64,000 nucleotides of DNA, from positions 167,212,746 through 167,276,745 of the forward strand of contig CM073590.1 of assembly GCA_037074705.1 (NCBI GenBank), read 5' to 3'. This document shows positions 47,375-60,370 of this stretch, in pieces. Position 1 is the stretch's first letter; every line of letters starts with the position of its first letter. The notes under the pieces are model-generated. The model made no database searches, was not told where the DNA came from, and was given only the letters and a program-made list of their open reading frames with translations. A program made the translations under genes and the position numbers. This DNA comes from Zhengitettix transpicula. Lineage: Eukaryota > Arthropoda > Insecta > Orthoptera > Tetrigidae.

Positions 47375-50300
47375 GACGCAAACATCTGAAAGGAGCGAGA
47401 AATACAGAAGGCTCGTAAATTGATAGGAATTGTAGCCACTGCATTAAATTCATATGGGCTAACAGCCTGTAAAATTGATTGAAATTGCTGGAATCGATGT
47501 TTTCTGAGTCTAGCCCGTAGTATCTTCCTGGAGTCGCGCTCCAGGTTTGATTTTTTTTTTTAGATTTTCTACTCCAGGTGTAGATGTAGGAGTAGTTAGA
47601 AGGCTATTGTCATCTGTGAATGGTTTGCTCAACACAGCACGTTTTGTTTGTCTTTAGCGACGGGAGCAGCTGTCACGGTGATGTGTCTGACTAAGCGCGC
47701 CAGTTGTCGAGAGTTTGTCTTTCTTCCCATGCCCCAAATTTATGGCGGCGGGGATATGTTCAGAACAAACAACTTCAAACAGTGTACGCTTACAAATAAA
47801 GCTGCCTGCAAACTCGGCGAAATAAGCTTAAAATGTAATAATGCTAAATTACTGGAAGTAAACAATCGCGTAATTGAAGTAAAACAAATGTCACAAACCA
47901 TCTTCTTAAATTATAAACATTTTCTTAGTGTGAAACTTGTAATTTGCCTTGGCAACCACTTCATGGTTTATAGTTTATTTGAAAATTGCTTGTAGACATC
48001 AGACGTGTTATTTTCAAAGCGAGGGAAAATTTATTTCTTGAATCCCATTGAGATGTTTTACAATTGCTTTTCCTGGGATTAATATTCATGAAAATTTCAT
48101 GCAATTTTTATATAGCTTGAAGGTTTTCTCGTTGGAAACTGCAGGCCACTAATACCTATTTTTAAAAGGCAAATGCAGGGAATGCATCACAGATACATAT
48201 AGTTGTATTATCCAAAAGGGGGACAAACTGGATAAACTTTTATCGACAATTATTATTTAATTAATCAATATTAATCAAGTTATCGCGGATATATGAATTT
48301 ATTTTTTGATGCGCAACTATCATCAATCTTCATTTTGGCACATTTACACCCAATAAGAATGCGACTAATTATTTACTTCTGCAAAGTTCTTAGATTTATA
48401 TGAAGTTCCATATTTTTATTCTTATTAATTATTAAATTTAATTATATTGATATTTTAATTATAAGAATAATTTAATATATTGTGATAAGTTTTTCAAAAA
48501 AGCAAATTAAAGTAATATGACGGGGGAAAGATGTGTGTGCAAGACATAAAATCGAGAAAAGTGACGGAAAACTGAAAACACGGGAATCAGCGTTGTTTTG
48601 TAAAGCTTGCTGGTTTACTAGTCAACGACTCAAGCAGGCGCACTATTTTCGTTTGACTCGCAGCTGCACACAATATTACTTAACGAATTCACAAACTTGC
48701 TCTTAAAGTTTCCAGCCAGTGTATTTCCTGTTCAACAATAAAATGTACGAGCGCCCCAGAGATTTGAAATCAAACCTTTCGCTCAGAAAAGCCAAAATAA
48801 TTACTATAGTTCGCGCCATAAAAATGTAATATTAATGCCGATAACCGCCCCGCATCTCGCCCAGAGCTGATGCCATATTGTGGGCTCAATCACTACCCGA
48901 TTAGCACAACCGCGCGTGCATTATGGGGCACAATATTTGGTAGTGAAGCCTTGGTACTAAATTTTCGTAGCGCGGACTATATAGTTTTAGAATCTTCTGT
49001 ACGGAGATCTATCACACTAAAATATTAAATTCCCCCTCTGCGTCTTTATTAATATAGATTCTATACGGTAAACTGAAAAAAAAAGCTTAATCCTGACTCG
49101 GTAATATGACCTGCTGAGTTAATCTTTCTAAGTATTTATTGTAATTCTACCTGTTACTTGCGGAGGCTGAGCACGTATTATTCTGGAACTCGTAACGTTG
49201 CTTAATACAGTTCTAAGCCGTACGCTGAAATTGTTTCGTATGTATAATCGGAAATTGAAATTTTTATATGTAAATATATTTATAATACAATTTCCGAAAG
49301 GAGTGGTCGGTCATATTCGATGTTAAAGTCTGTCCAACGTGAGAATGTGTTCTAAATATCGTGCTCGAGTGTTGTGAATCATTCCCTTACAATAACTGTT
49401 TTCCTACTCGCTATAATATATTACATTGTTAAGGAGATTAAGCATTATAAAGTTGTTCAACATTATCCTGAATGCCTGGCTCTTCCTACCGATTTTTAAT
49501 TAAAATTACTCAAGCCGTAGAATCGAGCGTTCCTTGCCTACAAGGAGGATGTTTGGAACCTTTGAAAAATGTTAGTAAAATATGTTGCTACGTGTTTTAA
49601 GTGCAAAACTTTCCACTCCTCCTCCCTACTTGGATTGCATGCTTTGCACGCTTGTAAATAGCAAGTTCTTCTTTGAATTTCAGCCATGACCTTCCGGGAT
49701 CAAACTACCAGAGGAAGAACACTGCCTTCAACTCCAATATAAACAACTGTATGAAATTAGTTTTGTTTTCTCGTGATGCCAAAACCTCTCCTATCATCAT
49801 AACAAGAGTTTGAACTTGCGTGTGAAATATAGTAATCTGTTAACTCGCAGTGATCGATGGTGGCATATTACTGAGTAGGATTTTCGACTAACCTACGACG
49901 AGTCACAAATAACCTCTTTATTTCACCCTTTGGTTTCATCTTTTCTATTATTTTTATTGCACTTTGTGGTTTCATCGTTTCTATTTATGTTGTTTCGTAA
50001 TTCTCATTGCTATATCTTCGTCTTTGTCCTTTTCTCGTCATTATTATCTGTTCCTCTATTCTCAACCTTCTTTCCCGACAACATCGACTAAAAGAATACA
50101 GCATGCAGGTGAGTATAAATTCGAAGGATTAATTATCTCTTCCTCGTTGAGTGAATGGAGAAGACTCTTCTTGCTATGAACTGTTTTGTTGATACTGGCG
50201 CTCTCCCCGTTGTATACAGCGCTTCTCCTTTTAGTGAATTATCACATGCACCTCTTTTTTTATTTCTGGAATCCTGCTATAAACTACCCTAATTTCCTGC

Positions 50301-50600
50301 TACGTGTTTGGTGTAGGTAATCTTATCGCAACCATAACTCCTTCCTGTGAGCCATATAACTTACAGATAGTCTTAAAGTCTTTTTGTTTGTCGTCCGCCA
50401 TTGCCTGCAACTTTCCACTTCTTCATGGTCAATATTGGCTGACATGTCACAGGCTTAAATTGTGTATGCATTTGCTCAAAAGTAATGTATACGAGTTTTT
50501 ACATGTTTATCAATTGAAATTTGTACATTTATTCATTTTGACTTAATAGATTTGTGATAAACCATATGCATGGGATAAGAATGAAGAACGTGCGAATGCC
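47375..50600. other. unassigned DNA
   Basis: No gene is recognised. The 115-codon plus-strand frame at 47648-47995 has no start context, domain or splice pair to support it. The GC-richer part at 48550-48960 has no coding resemblance. Confidence 0.5.
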
Positions 50601-50609
50601 AAATGCAAC

Positions 50610-51055
50610 ATAAACGAAGTACCTGGGTCTCCACGTTGACCGAAGACTAGCCTGGGACACACACACATTGAAAATAAATGTACTGGTTTCTAGGTGATGG
50701 ATCATAAATAAAATACTAGCGTACAAAACGATCCTGAAATCTGAATGGAATTGCGGGCTGCATCTGTAGGGTTGTGCAAAACTATCGTCCCTGAGTATAT
50801 TTCAACGATTGCAGTCCAAGGTACTAAGGTCAATTACGGGCACACCATGGTACGTCAGTAATAAAACTATCACACAACAACCTCAAGACTACTTTCGTAA
50901 AAGATGAAATTCAACCAATATCGGACATATACAACAATCAAATTACTGACCATAAAAAAAAACTCGTACAGAAGTTATAACATATATATTAACGGATCAT
51001 ACTACCATCCGATTAAACCGAGCATTACCAACATACGACCGAAAAAACGAAAAGT
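50610..51055 (+). mobile_element. jockey-type LINE RT C-terminal fragment
   Basis: The plus-strand frames read TKYLGLHVDRRLAWDTHT, NKILAYKTILKSEWNCGLHL, LSIFQRLQSKVLRSITGTPW and YVSNKTITQ. This is the very conserved tail of insect jockey reverse transcriptases (KYLGLHLD.RL.W..H..., YK..LKP.W.YG..LWG, IQ.FQSK.LR.I..APWYV.N..I). In-frame stops and a lost LWG show it is dead. Only the post-palm region is present; upstream RT motifs and a poly(A) tail were not found. The minus-strand open frame at 50529-50726 is its shadow. Confidence 0.85.
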
Positions 51056-51059
51056 AAAA

Positions 51060-53760
51060 TAGTGTAATTTTTTCCCTACCACGTTGGCACTCCCTTATAG
51101 CAAACTTTCTGAATGCTCTATAAACATGCAGAGTGTAAGTTTATAATTAAAAAATATGTTTTTGCGATTTCATCTGGAGCTCCGTTTAATTAGGTCTTCC
51201 CGAATTGTTTATTGCATTCCGTCATCAGACTTCGCCTCGAGTTCCGTCCGTGCAATGGTTCAAGTCTTGTCGGTAGACCAGCTTCGTTGCTGATAGACTT
51301 CAGACTACTTTGATGTTCCTGGGCATGTCTCTTCGTATCACAGTGCATCCGCAATTCCTAATTATCTGATCTGTATATAAGATCAGTCCTTTCCAATTAT
51401 TCTTGCCCGTCACCGGATCTTCCATCGGTACAACAAAAAAATCGAAGCGTGCTCTTTTCCCCATTCAGTTCATAACTTAAGTCTCCATGTTTTTTGTTAT
51501 TTTCTTCTGTGCAAGTTTTTCTTCTTCTGAAGTTTGCTATTATGGGTATTGTAGCTGCTGTGCTTGAGATTGGGAGAGACCATTAGAACAATGGTCGCGG
51601 AAATGGCCTTGCAGGCGACGGCAAAGAATTACTCATTGCGAAGGCTTCCATATTCATAAAGGCACCCGGATTATTGTGTTGCGTACCCGACAAAGTGCTC
51701 ATGAATTAGAGAACTTTAATTTTCAGACTCTGGCTGTGTAGATTGATTTATTAATCGCATTAGTCTTCTACTGAGAAATTAGGACAAGTATAAACACCAT
51801 TACAGCATCAATAAAAACGAACTGTTACGAAAGCTAGATATGTATATAAATACGAAAATAATTATATATAAATAAGAAAATATATCAATTTTAAACGAGA
51901 AAAATTTGAAAGTAGGAAAATACATAGTTGAAAATTTATGTTCATAAGCAAGGATATTTGTACTTAAAAATATAAAAAATAGTTGTATGTTTTTATCCTG
52001 CCCAGTTATATCTTCTTCATACCTGAAACTTTATTTATCCAATACTATTTATTTAATAAATTGATCTGTATATCCAAATTTTTAAATTCTCATTTCTTAT
52101 TACCATTTATATTATAACACTAACAAGTTTTAAGAGTATAAACAAACCATCAATGAATATTTAACATTACCCAAAATCTATATAAAAATCTTGACATTTC
52201 CAGAACAATTCGCCTTGCAGCTGATCTCAGCATAGGAATTTAAATGTTAGTCTTATTTTTTTTAAAAAAAAAAATTCAGGCATCAGATACCCTAAATGAA
52301 AATGCAATTAATTATTCTACATTTGAGAACGACCACGAAAATACAATGTTTTGACTGGATAATTAAATTACAAAAATTTTGTGACTTACTCCAGGATCGT
52401 TAGGATGAGGTCCTGAAGTAATTATGTATAATTTTTTAGGAAAGTATAATGGTGGAGTAAGCAGTAAGTAAATTCTCTGGGTGTTGCATATAAATATTCT
52501 GATGTTCCGAAAACGTTTGTACATTATTCAGTGGCCTACTGAGGGACCAGGAAGTGTTTCTCTTTGAAACGTCTGGAACGTGATTGGTAGAAGACTCAAT
52601 CGCACCCGTTTAACATGACCTAGCATTTTGGGCTTCATTATCCACATTATTATTGAAGCTTCTACTTCACGGGTGGCCGGAGGGTGGATGCTGATCGTTT
52701 TTTGGTTATAAAACTAAAGAATAACTGAGGGCAACTCTAACCGTATACCCCAGCGACCGGCACCAAGGTCATCAAACAAAAAAACCACAAGACTCTGAGG
52801 TGTCTGTGCTTAAATATCCATTAGGCAGCCAGGGGGCGAAGGGAGGCTGTGGAGAAGCTCTCAGAGGAGCAGGTGACGCACTGGGATTCCTGCAGGCAGA
52901 ACAATCGAAAAATTTCACTTTTGCTCGTCTCGTAGGAGTCTGTCCGCAATTCTAGAACACGATACCTAACTTTCTTATTTAATTGTAATTGGATGTAAGA
53001 TAGGTATATTTGTCGATACGCAAGTTTGTGGACATTAATAATAGCGAAAATACTGCTGGGTTTAAGAAGTGATTATTGTTGTCAATAAGCAAAAGACTAT
53101 TCAGTTTCACTTATTGAAATTCGTTATTTGAGACTAAATCATTTTTAATCCTATCTAAGATAAATTAAACTGATATTTTAAAATATTTTAGTCGACTCAA
53201 CTGTTTTTTTTCTGTACATTTTTGTACTTTCACTAGATAGAGGAATTAAAGAAATCATTAGAAGAAGAAAATAGTATATAAATTTTTGATTTAAATATTC
53301 TTTGGGTTTTTACACCACTTATGTTACGTGAAATGCTTAACATAAAGTAATACAATCAAATTTATCAGAATATTCAACTTGATTGAATAAATTTTAATGC
53401 ATAATGTTGATAATTAAGGTCTCAACTTTTTTCAACTATTGTTAACTCGCTGAAGTCTAAAATAATTATGTATTCTAATTGTATTTATTGCATTGTCATT
53501 TGTTATTAAACCCTTTCTAATTGTTTGGTCATTTTATTTATTTATTTAGTTATTATATCGGATTAATCTGAATATGAAATCATTGTATATTCGCAACGTG
53601 TTTTGCGTTACTGTTAAAAGAGGAGCTATTTATTAACTACATGAAGTTTCAATGGTATTCATCAATTCATATTCTTGATTTTGGTCAGTTAATCTCTTCA
53701 CACACTATAGAAATATGCAATCCTTTGTTTAATGTTGTCAAATTATATATAGAAGAAAGT
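51060..53760. other. unassigned AT-rich DNA
   Basis: No gene or known repeat is recognised. GC-richer patches at 51220-51440 and 52540-52900 show no domain resemblance. Confidence 0.5.
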
Positions 53761-53774
53761 TTTTTTTTAGGGTA

Positions 53775-54300
53775 ACAGGCTACATGAGGGTAATCCACAT
53801 GGCGCCAACTCCCCTTTAATAGCATAGGAAGGGAGTTGAAAGGGGGGATGCGGAAGGGTACAGGAAAGTAGCCAACGGTTAACTAGGGCACCCGGGATAT
53901 AGTTTAAGGATCCTACCCGGCATTCGCCTAAAAGTAATGCAGGGAAAACCCTAGGAAAACCTGCATCAGGTAGGTCGGGCATTGGGTACTTGTCCCACGC
54001 CCTTCCGATAGCGGGAGAAGAGTTTGCTGTGTGGTCGCAGCATTCCATTCTCCGTACCTTGACCAGTTTAGGAGGCAGCTGACCGACTTCCAATGGGAAC
54101 AGCGAACAACTCTTACCGTATGCCCAAGGTCTGTGACACCGGAACATACACACCTCAAAACAGGCCGAGGTGCCTCGGTTTTTGAGAACCTTAGTTCAAA
54201 AACGGACTGAGGAAAAGGCATCCCCAAAGGTAGCCCCTTCCTGTCTCTCCTACAAGGTTCTTCCTGCGAGAGAATAGAGAATAGCTTCTCGTATAGAAGC
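53775..54300. repeat. GC-rich dispersed repeat R, copy 1
   Basis: The sequence is homologous to two further copies 2.5 kb downstream. Shared blocks in order are TAGCATAGGAAGGG, GGGGGGATGCGGAAGGGTAC, GGTTAACTAGGGCACCCGGG, AGTTTAAGGATCCTACCCGG, CATTCGCCTAAAAGTAATGC, GGAAAACCTGCATCAGGTAG, ACTTGTCCCACGCCCTTCCG and AGGAGGCAGCTGACCGACTT. This copy extends further right than the others. Overlapping minus-strand open frames of 128 and 124 codons run across it, but other copies break them. The repeat class is unknown. Confidence 0.85.
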
Positions 54301-54364
54301 AAGTTCTTCCGTAAGTGATTTCGTGATCAATTTTCTTGTTATGACTGAGACTACATGAAATAAA

Positions 54365-54665
54365 ATGTTATTTATTGTCAGTAACAGACATTTTTTTGAA
54401 AATAACAGTTTAAAATTACGACAACGTTACGATAGTTATTTGCACCTTCTTCAGGTAGCGACTTGACTGAAACTTTGTGTATAAATTTGGTTAAACTTGA
54501 AATTGTAAAAGCTCACTCAGTCTGGATAGGAAGAAAAATTGAGTGAACATTTATAATTTAAATTCACTAATTATATAGTTATACGGTTTAATCAAGTTGC
54601 TACCTGAAGAAGGTACAAATAGGTACCGAAACGTTATTTTGAAAATAGTTTTTAATAAATGTATT
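54365..54665. mobile_element. inverted-repeat element with paired CCTGAAGAAGG motifs
   Basis: The left arm GTTATTTGCACCTTCTTCAG, GTAGC pairs with the right arm GCTACCTGAAGAAGGTACAA, ATAGGTACC. Beyond these, TTGAAAATAACAG...AACGTTACG on the left pairs loosely with CGAAACGTTATTTTGAAAATAG on the right. The right copy has CTGAAGA (54604-54610), A, GGTAC (54612-54616), loop AAATAG, GTACC (54623-54627), GAAAC (54628-54632) and GTT. The left copy has GTAAC in place of GAAAC. The interior of about 130 bases is AT-rich and non-coding. Confidence 0.7.
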
Positions 54666-54669
54666 AGTC

Positions 54670-56285
54670 ATATACATAATTATAACTTATATAATTAAAT
54701 CAAACGTTAAATAAAAATTTTAACGAACATTTATCAAGTATTCCATTAAAAATTGGTACGTAACGTTGTATTCCACAATGACAAAGTAATTTTCAAATTT
54801 TTTAATACAATTTTTTCATATACTTCGTTATTTCATCTATCCGACGTATAAGACCAAAAGGAATGAAGAGAATATTCTTAAATAGTGTACAGCACAGTAT
54901 ATCTCGTGAATTGCAATGCAGTTAACACTGTTTCATTGGAATTCTCCTTCAGCTGCAGGCCATACGTGTCACCCGCATAATATCCATCTCTAAGAGTGAT
55001 TAATCGAAAACAATGCATTTGTCCGCAGCGAATAACTGAAATGTTTCTGCTTTCTTCTAACCCCCACACTCTTGTCTCGAAATCCGGAAAATTACATAGA
55101 CTATGTTGTAGTTAGAAATTCGAAAGACAAATATGAAAATTCATTGATAATTCAGCCAATTTGGGGTTTATTGCGTACAAACGGGTCAACAGAGGCATTA
55201 TAGTTTTATTTTTATACACAATAATAGCCGTTATAATGATTGTTTCGACAGTCTAATATTAAGGCATGTATCCAGTGAGGTATGCGAGTTTACGTTATTT
55301 ATACAAACAATATGAATGCACAATAATGATATGAATAAATTAAATTTATGATGAACTGTTGACTATCAGAGAATATTCTTGATTGGGAAATTTTTAAAAA
55401 TATTTTTTACGCAAGTTAAAAATGTCATACGTTTCTCTGAAATTACCGTATCACTCATGTAAATTTTATGAAAGGAATACAGATTTTCGAATCTATACAC
55501 TACACAATAGTCCTCTATTTAATCCAGATGCAACGGAACGCGGTGGTGGTGAAAAGCGGCAAGGTTATCTCACACTTAGTACAAGGTTTAGGATTGCAGT
55601 GAGTAGAGAGCAGGAAGATTGGTCATAGGAGCAGAGTGACTAGCGCAGGGCTGGAATACCGACGAGCCTTTGTCCAGAGAGGTGTGGCGCACAGGACAAT
55701 GGACGGTTCCCATCCCATTGTACAAGGACCTGTGTTTGCGACATTTACGACCCTTCGCACTTAACATTTTTCTCTGTTAGGTGCTCTTCCAGTAACTCCA
55801 TATTTTCTACGGTTGCGCCAGTCACGAATTCTTTTTGTAGTCTTCAGGGTAACTGAAAATATACTAACACGATATAATGGACGGTCTCCCATTTCGTCAG
55901 GATACTTGTTTGGAACATTTACGGCCACTTTCGCACGATTCTTTTATCCGATTAGAAGCTATAATTATAAACTACTATTTCGGTTATTTCCTATTATTTC
56001 ACTTGATCTTTTCGAATAATTCTTTATTTTATTCTCGTTCACTGTAGTTTTTTTTTCACAAGATTACTATTAAACTAAGATCACTGTTTTGACGTCTATG
56101 ATGCTTAGATTTAAACATTTTTATTATGCAACTACTACTCCAGGAATTTCGCATGAAATTTGTTTCCAAGGCAATTTATTTTCGTACTATAAGGTACTGG
56201 AAATTAAAATTATTCTTTTAAAAAAATACGAATTTTATTATTCAAACTGAAATACAGTTCACACTTTTAATATTTTTTTGAGGAT
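54670..56285. other. unassigned AT-rich DNA
   Basis: No gene is recognised. A weak internal similarity joins 55685-55755 and 55860-55930 (ACGGTTCCCATCCCATTGTA with ACCTGTGTTTG against ACGGTCTCCCATTTCGTCAG with ATACTTGTTTGG), suggesting an old tandem duplication with a period of about 170 bases. Confidence 0.45.
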
Positions 56286-56292
56286 ATGACAG

Positions 56293-56521
56293 AAATCCAC
56301 GTGGTAGCAACTCCCATTAAATAGCATAGAGATTTTAATAGGGGGTGCGGAAGGGTAGAGCAAGGTAGTCGAGGGTTAATTAGAACCCCCGGGTAATAGT
56401 TTAAGGATTCTACATGGCATTCGCCTAAAAGTGATGCAGGACAAAGCTTGGAAAACCTGCATCAGGTTGTTCAGGCTCTCGGTACTTGTCCCACGCTCTT
56501 CCGATGACTGGAGTGGGGTTT
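56293..56521. repeat. dispersed repeat R, copy 2
   Basis: GCAACTCCCATTAAATAGCA, GGGGGTGCGGAAGGGTAGAG, GAGGGTTAATTAGAACCCCC, GCATTCGCCTAAAAGTGATG, GGAAAACCTGCATCAGGTTG and TACTTGTCCCACGCTCTTCC align with copy 1 in the same orientation. Confidence 0.85.
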
Positions 56522-56559
56522 TATAAGTGTATGTGTGTGAGTAGATAGGCTATGTCATG

Positions 56560-56852
56560 GTCAAGTGAGTGCCATGTTAAAGCATAGGAAAGGGGCTAAA
56601 AGAGGGGATGCGGAAAGGTGGTGCGAGGTAGGCGAAGGTTTACTAGGGCTCTAGGACTGTATTTTTAAGGATCCTACCCGGAAAATCCCCTGAAAGAGAT
56701 GCAGGGAAAACCATACAAAACCTGCATCAGGTAGGTAGGCCATTTGAATCTTGTCCCACACTTTTCCGATGATGGGAGAGGGGTTTGCTGTAAGGGACGC
56801 AGCATTGCCTTCTCCATACTTCGCCGAGTTTAGCAGGCAGCTGGCCAACTAT
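56560..56852. repeat. dispersed repeat R, copy 3
   Basis: AGCATAGGAAAGGGGCTAAA, GAGGGGATGCGGAAAGGTGG, AAGGATCCTACCCGGAAAAT, AAACCTGCATCAGGTAGGTA, CTTGTCCCACACTTTTCCGA, and GAGTTTAGCAGGCAGCTGGC followed by CAACT align with copy 1 in the same orientation. It lies about 40 bases after copy 2, so copies 2 and 3 are nearly tandem. Confidence 0.85.
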
Positions 56853-56859
56853 TCCAATA

Positions 56860-59800
56860 TTATTCGATGAAACTTTACAAACATTGTCATTTTAAATGTG
56901 TGAAAGTTCAAATCGAATTTTTTAAGTGTCTTCAACTAGTCACTCGAGTACATGGGATCAAAACTATGTAAGTCATACTTATTAAATTAACGTCTTTACC
57001 CAGCACCAATATATTCAGGGAGAATACGTTCCCTGTTTCTGATTTAGATAAGTCTGGGTCAATAAGGGGCTGTATGTTGATCTAAGTAGGTAAATATTAC
57101 AATGGTTCCGGAATCAGGATTTTACTCTGAACAGATTTATTTTCGAAATTCTTTAATCTCTTGCCAATATCTTTTTATCCGACTATTCCCATTCTCTGTT
57201 CGCTGCCAGAAGTAACTTACTTCGTCTCCAAATTACTTGTCATATTGTAAAGAATTATTTTTGTGGGCTGGGTTTTTACGTTAAATCAAAAAAAAGTGTT
57301 GACCATTAAAGAAATTTTATATAAGTTTATTACAGTTAAGCATGAAAAACTCATCTCAGGCACCTGTTGTTTTTACATAGAAGAGATCTGCTGCCCGTAC
57401 CAAATACGTACTGCTATTCTGTGTTGTGTTGCTCGCTGTAACTCTCCTACCGACGTACTGGCGTCTCCGTATCTCACAGCCGGCAGAACGGGTTAACTGC
57501 ATCGATGACTTTAGTCTTGACCACTGTATAAGGCGTCGGCCTTCGGGATAGATTGCTGGCAAGCCGTCGTACTAAATTGTGTGGCTTCGATGAACTCTTC
57601 ACTAACAAATTGTGACCCCTTTCTCACGACGATTCTGCCTCGGACAATAACTTTACGGAGCGTCTCATAATCACATCCACCAGCTGCGGTGAGCGCAGAA
57701 CAACTGTCCAGTTTCAAAAGCTTATCTCCGTCCCCTTAATTATAGCCTCCCATTCTTTTACTTTTTTTCATTATTAGAAAACTTTGTCGAAATGTCAGTT
57801 TCACTGATTCTTCCATTGTCACAAGAGTTATAGCAAGCAGCTGCAGTTCCGTAGTCAACAATGGCGAACTATTGTCATGTTGAGGCCAACAATCGAGACA
57901 GGACACGAAAATTACTTGGATGGAAATATTTATCTCCTCCACTCCCACGCACGTGCACGATTTCGAATTCTCCAAACCACATTAAACAATACTTCCGAGA
58001 CAAAGCAAAACTAAACCAAAGCACACGCGTTACAATATATCTATAATGGAATATAATTGAGTTCCGTCTACTTTTATCGTGTAACAAATTGCTTCAGTAT
58101 ATTCAGCGTGTGAGAATTTGTATTCTGGTTCACGTTCTCCAGTTGTTCAGTTTTTTAATTATTATTTCAACAGCTGAAAAATACGCCAGGCTTTGAACAC
58201 AAAAATATAATTTAAACAACTTATAGTTACGTTAAATTTGTAAATGAAGACTGCTTAATGTATGATATAGACGTGATAAGGAACAAAGACTATGACGTCT
58301 GTGTTGGCTGACAGGAAGTGTTTCTCATGCGCTTCGGGATTGCAACAAAGACGAACCCGGATAGCCTTCGTCGAACAAACGTGCTAAAGTAGATGGCTAC
58401 ACAATTCCGAACCCAGTCGTGACGCTAATTGAACACCTGCACGACTGGACAGTTCAGATGGAAAAGAGAAGACTCGGAATTTCTTGCTCCATTGCGTGTT
58501 AACCAAGACTCGTACATTTCTTTCAACCTACCTGTTTCCTCAAGTATCTATTTTATATATTAGCTTCCTTGTTCTGATAAAAATGTAACTGAGCAATAGT
58601 GCCTGGTTCCAAATTGACAATTCGCTTTTTAACCACAGAACTGTGTTAATGTGTAGTGACGTGGAAGTTCTAGTCCAGAGTGTGTAGTTATATCTACGAA
58701 AATAATTAATTGCCTCGGCGTTTTAACATTCAAAATGAAAACCTCAACCTTTGTTCTTAATGACGCGAGTGCTCTTGTTCCCTTCCCCATTGTCGCTAAA
58801 AGCCCTTGTTTCATTTCAATGCAATCATTCTTCTGGTGATGTGGAAGGTCCTATGCAAGACACAGCGAATGTGCAGTTTTCAAACGAAACAAGACAAAGC
58901 TGAGTCATGGAAAAACCGAACTAGTCTTTTCCGGAGTGGTTCGATAACTTCTCTTCACGAATTCCTGACTCATTGACGGGTTAAACCATAGTTTCCGTTT
59001 TCACCCCACTAATTTATGCATCTTTTTAGATTACGTTCTTCTCATATCCGATTGTACTGAAAAGGAAACATTCTTTAGAGTGGTTCGATTTGTAAGTATA
59101 TAATTTTTTCAATATCAGTAAAATTATTTATCGGATAATACTTCACATTGATAAATTTGTAATATCCTTACAGTATGCAATAAGTGGATTATTAGCTACA
59201 GAGACGACTTTCAGAATTTTAATTCTCTTACCACGTATTTTTATAATGTAAAATTTTTCTTGTGAGGTAAGAAAATCTTGTGTGTGGGAACTATTTTATG
59301 TCACGATCCGAGATTTATTTTTACGTAACTTTTATATTTGCATCATCTCTTACGTGGAAACTGAGCCATAATTCATAATAATCATTCTCGCTTTTTATGG
59401 GTCCAAGATGGAGAATGAATGGAATTTTTTGAAAACATTTTTTTTTATTTGGATTTAACAACACGTCTTCGTAAATTAATTTTGGACTTACCTTTATGAT
59501 TGAAATAGTATTTTTGTCTCTGGATTGTTTAGAAAAAATACCATCCTGCAACTTGTAGATCAAAACCTTGGTTTTGTTCACTTATCACAAGAAAATTGTC
59601 GATCTGTTTTCGATTAAACTTTACATCGTCGTAAGGTGCAACAAGGTTTTATTCAACATCAAACTGCTGTCCGCCATATATAAACTAAATGTCGACCGTT
59701 ACAGAAAATGACTTGAATTTATTTAGCTGGGATTTTGTTCACTTTACCGAAAACATACTTTCTCAGATGTGGTAAATCGTTTTAGGCTGTACATAAAAGT

Positions 59801-59915
59801 TGTCCACCACTATTGCTAAAATTTGGGTCGTCCCTTTGTTTTTTTGTAGATAAACTTACTGCCAAAGTGTAGGAGAGAATATAATGTATATACAAGTAAT
59901 AAAAAATTGGTAATC
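56860..59915. other. unassigned DNA with a GC-richer open stretch
   Basis: No gene is recognised. The stretch 57390-57720 is GC-richer than its surroundings and open on the minus strand in two frames (57356-57562 and 57511-57717; the latter includes GGCDYETLRKVIVRGRIVVR). It looks more protein-like than most frames here, but no family match or splice pair was found. Confidence 0.4.
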
Positions 59916-59923
59916 AAAAATAA

Positions 59924-60085
59924 GGCCAATTTAAGTCCACAAAATGAAAACAGATATGTATTCAATTATCGTCGAATTTAACAATTTAGGAGCTTTCTGT
60001 TAAAATAACCATATTCATCTGCAGAAAGTTCCTGGTTTGATGGTGACTGAATAAAGATTTTTCATTTAGTGGACTTAAATTGGCC
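59924..60085. mobile_element. small foldback element of about 160 bases
   Basis: GGCCAATTTAAGTCCACAAA, ATGAAAA (59924-59950) pairs with TTTTCAT, TTAGTGGACTTAAATTGGCC (60059-60085), with one mismatch in 27. Weaker pairing outside (TTGGTAATCA on the left, TGATTATTGGTCA on the right) may extend the arms to about 40 bases. The loop of about 108 bases is AT-rich and non-coding. It resembles a MITE. Confidence 0.8.
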
Positions 60086-60370
60086 ATACATGATTATTGG
60101 TCATTAACAAGTCATTTGTTTTAAGAAGTGGAATTAAGAAGTAACAAGAAGTGTTAAGACAAGAAAACTGTATTCTGGTAGAATCACCTATAAGTATTAA
60201 ATTAAATAAATTATATATACATATATGACTTGAAAAATAACACGAATTCACTATTTGATATTCTTCAACTGAGGACGTACCAGAAAAAATGCATTTGCTA
60301 CAGTAAATTCAGTCAATTTTAAATAATCAATTATTTAAACACTTTAACGTTATTTCAGTAAATATTTTTT

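Noticed and set aside
47190..47423. 77-codon ORF rich in I, Y, H and T
   Set aside because: It is a translation of the (TA)n(CA)n microsatellite.
53767..54302. 128- and 124-codon minus-strand ORFs as genes
   Set aside because: Both lie in dispersed repeat R and are interrupted in the other two copies. No domain is recognised.
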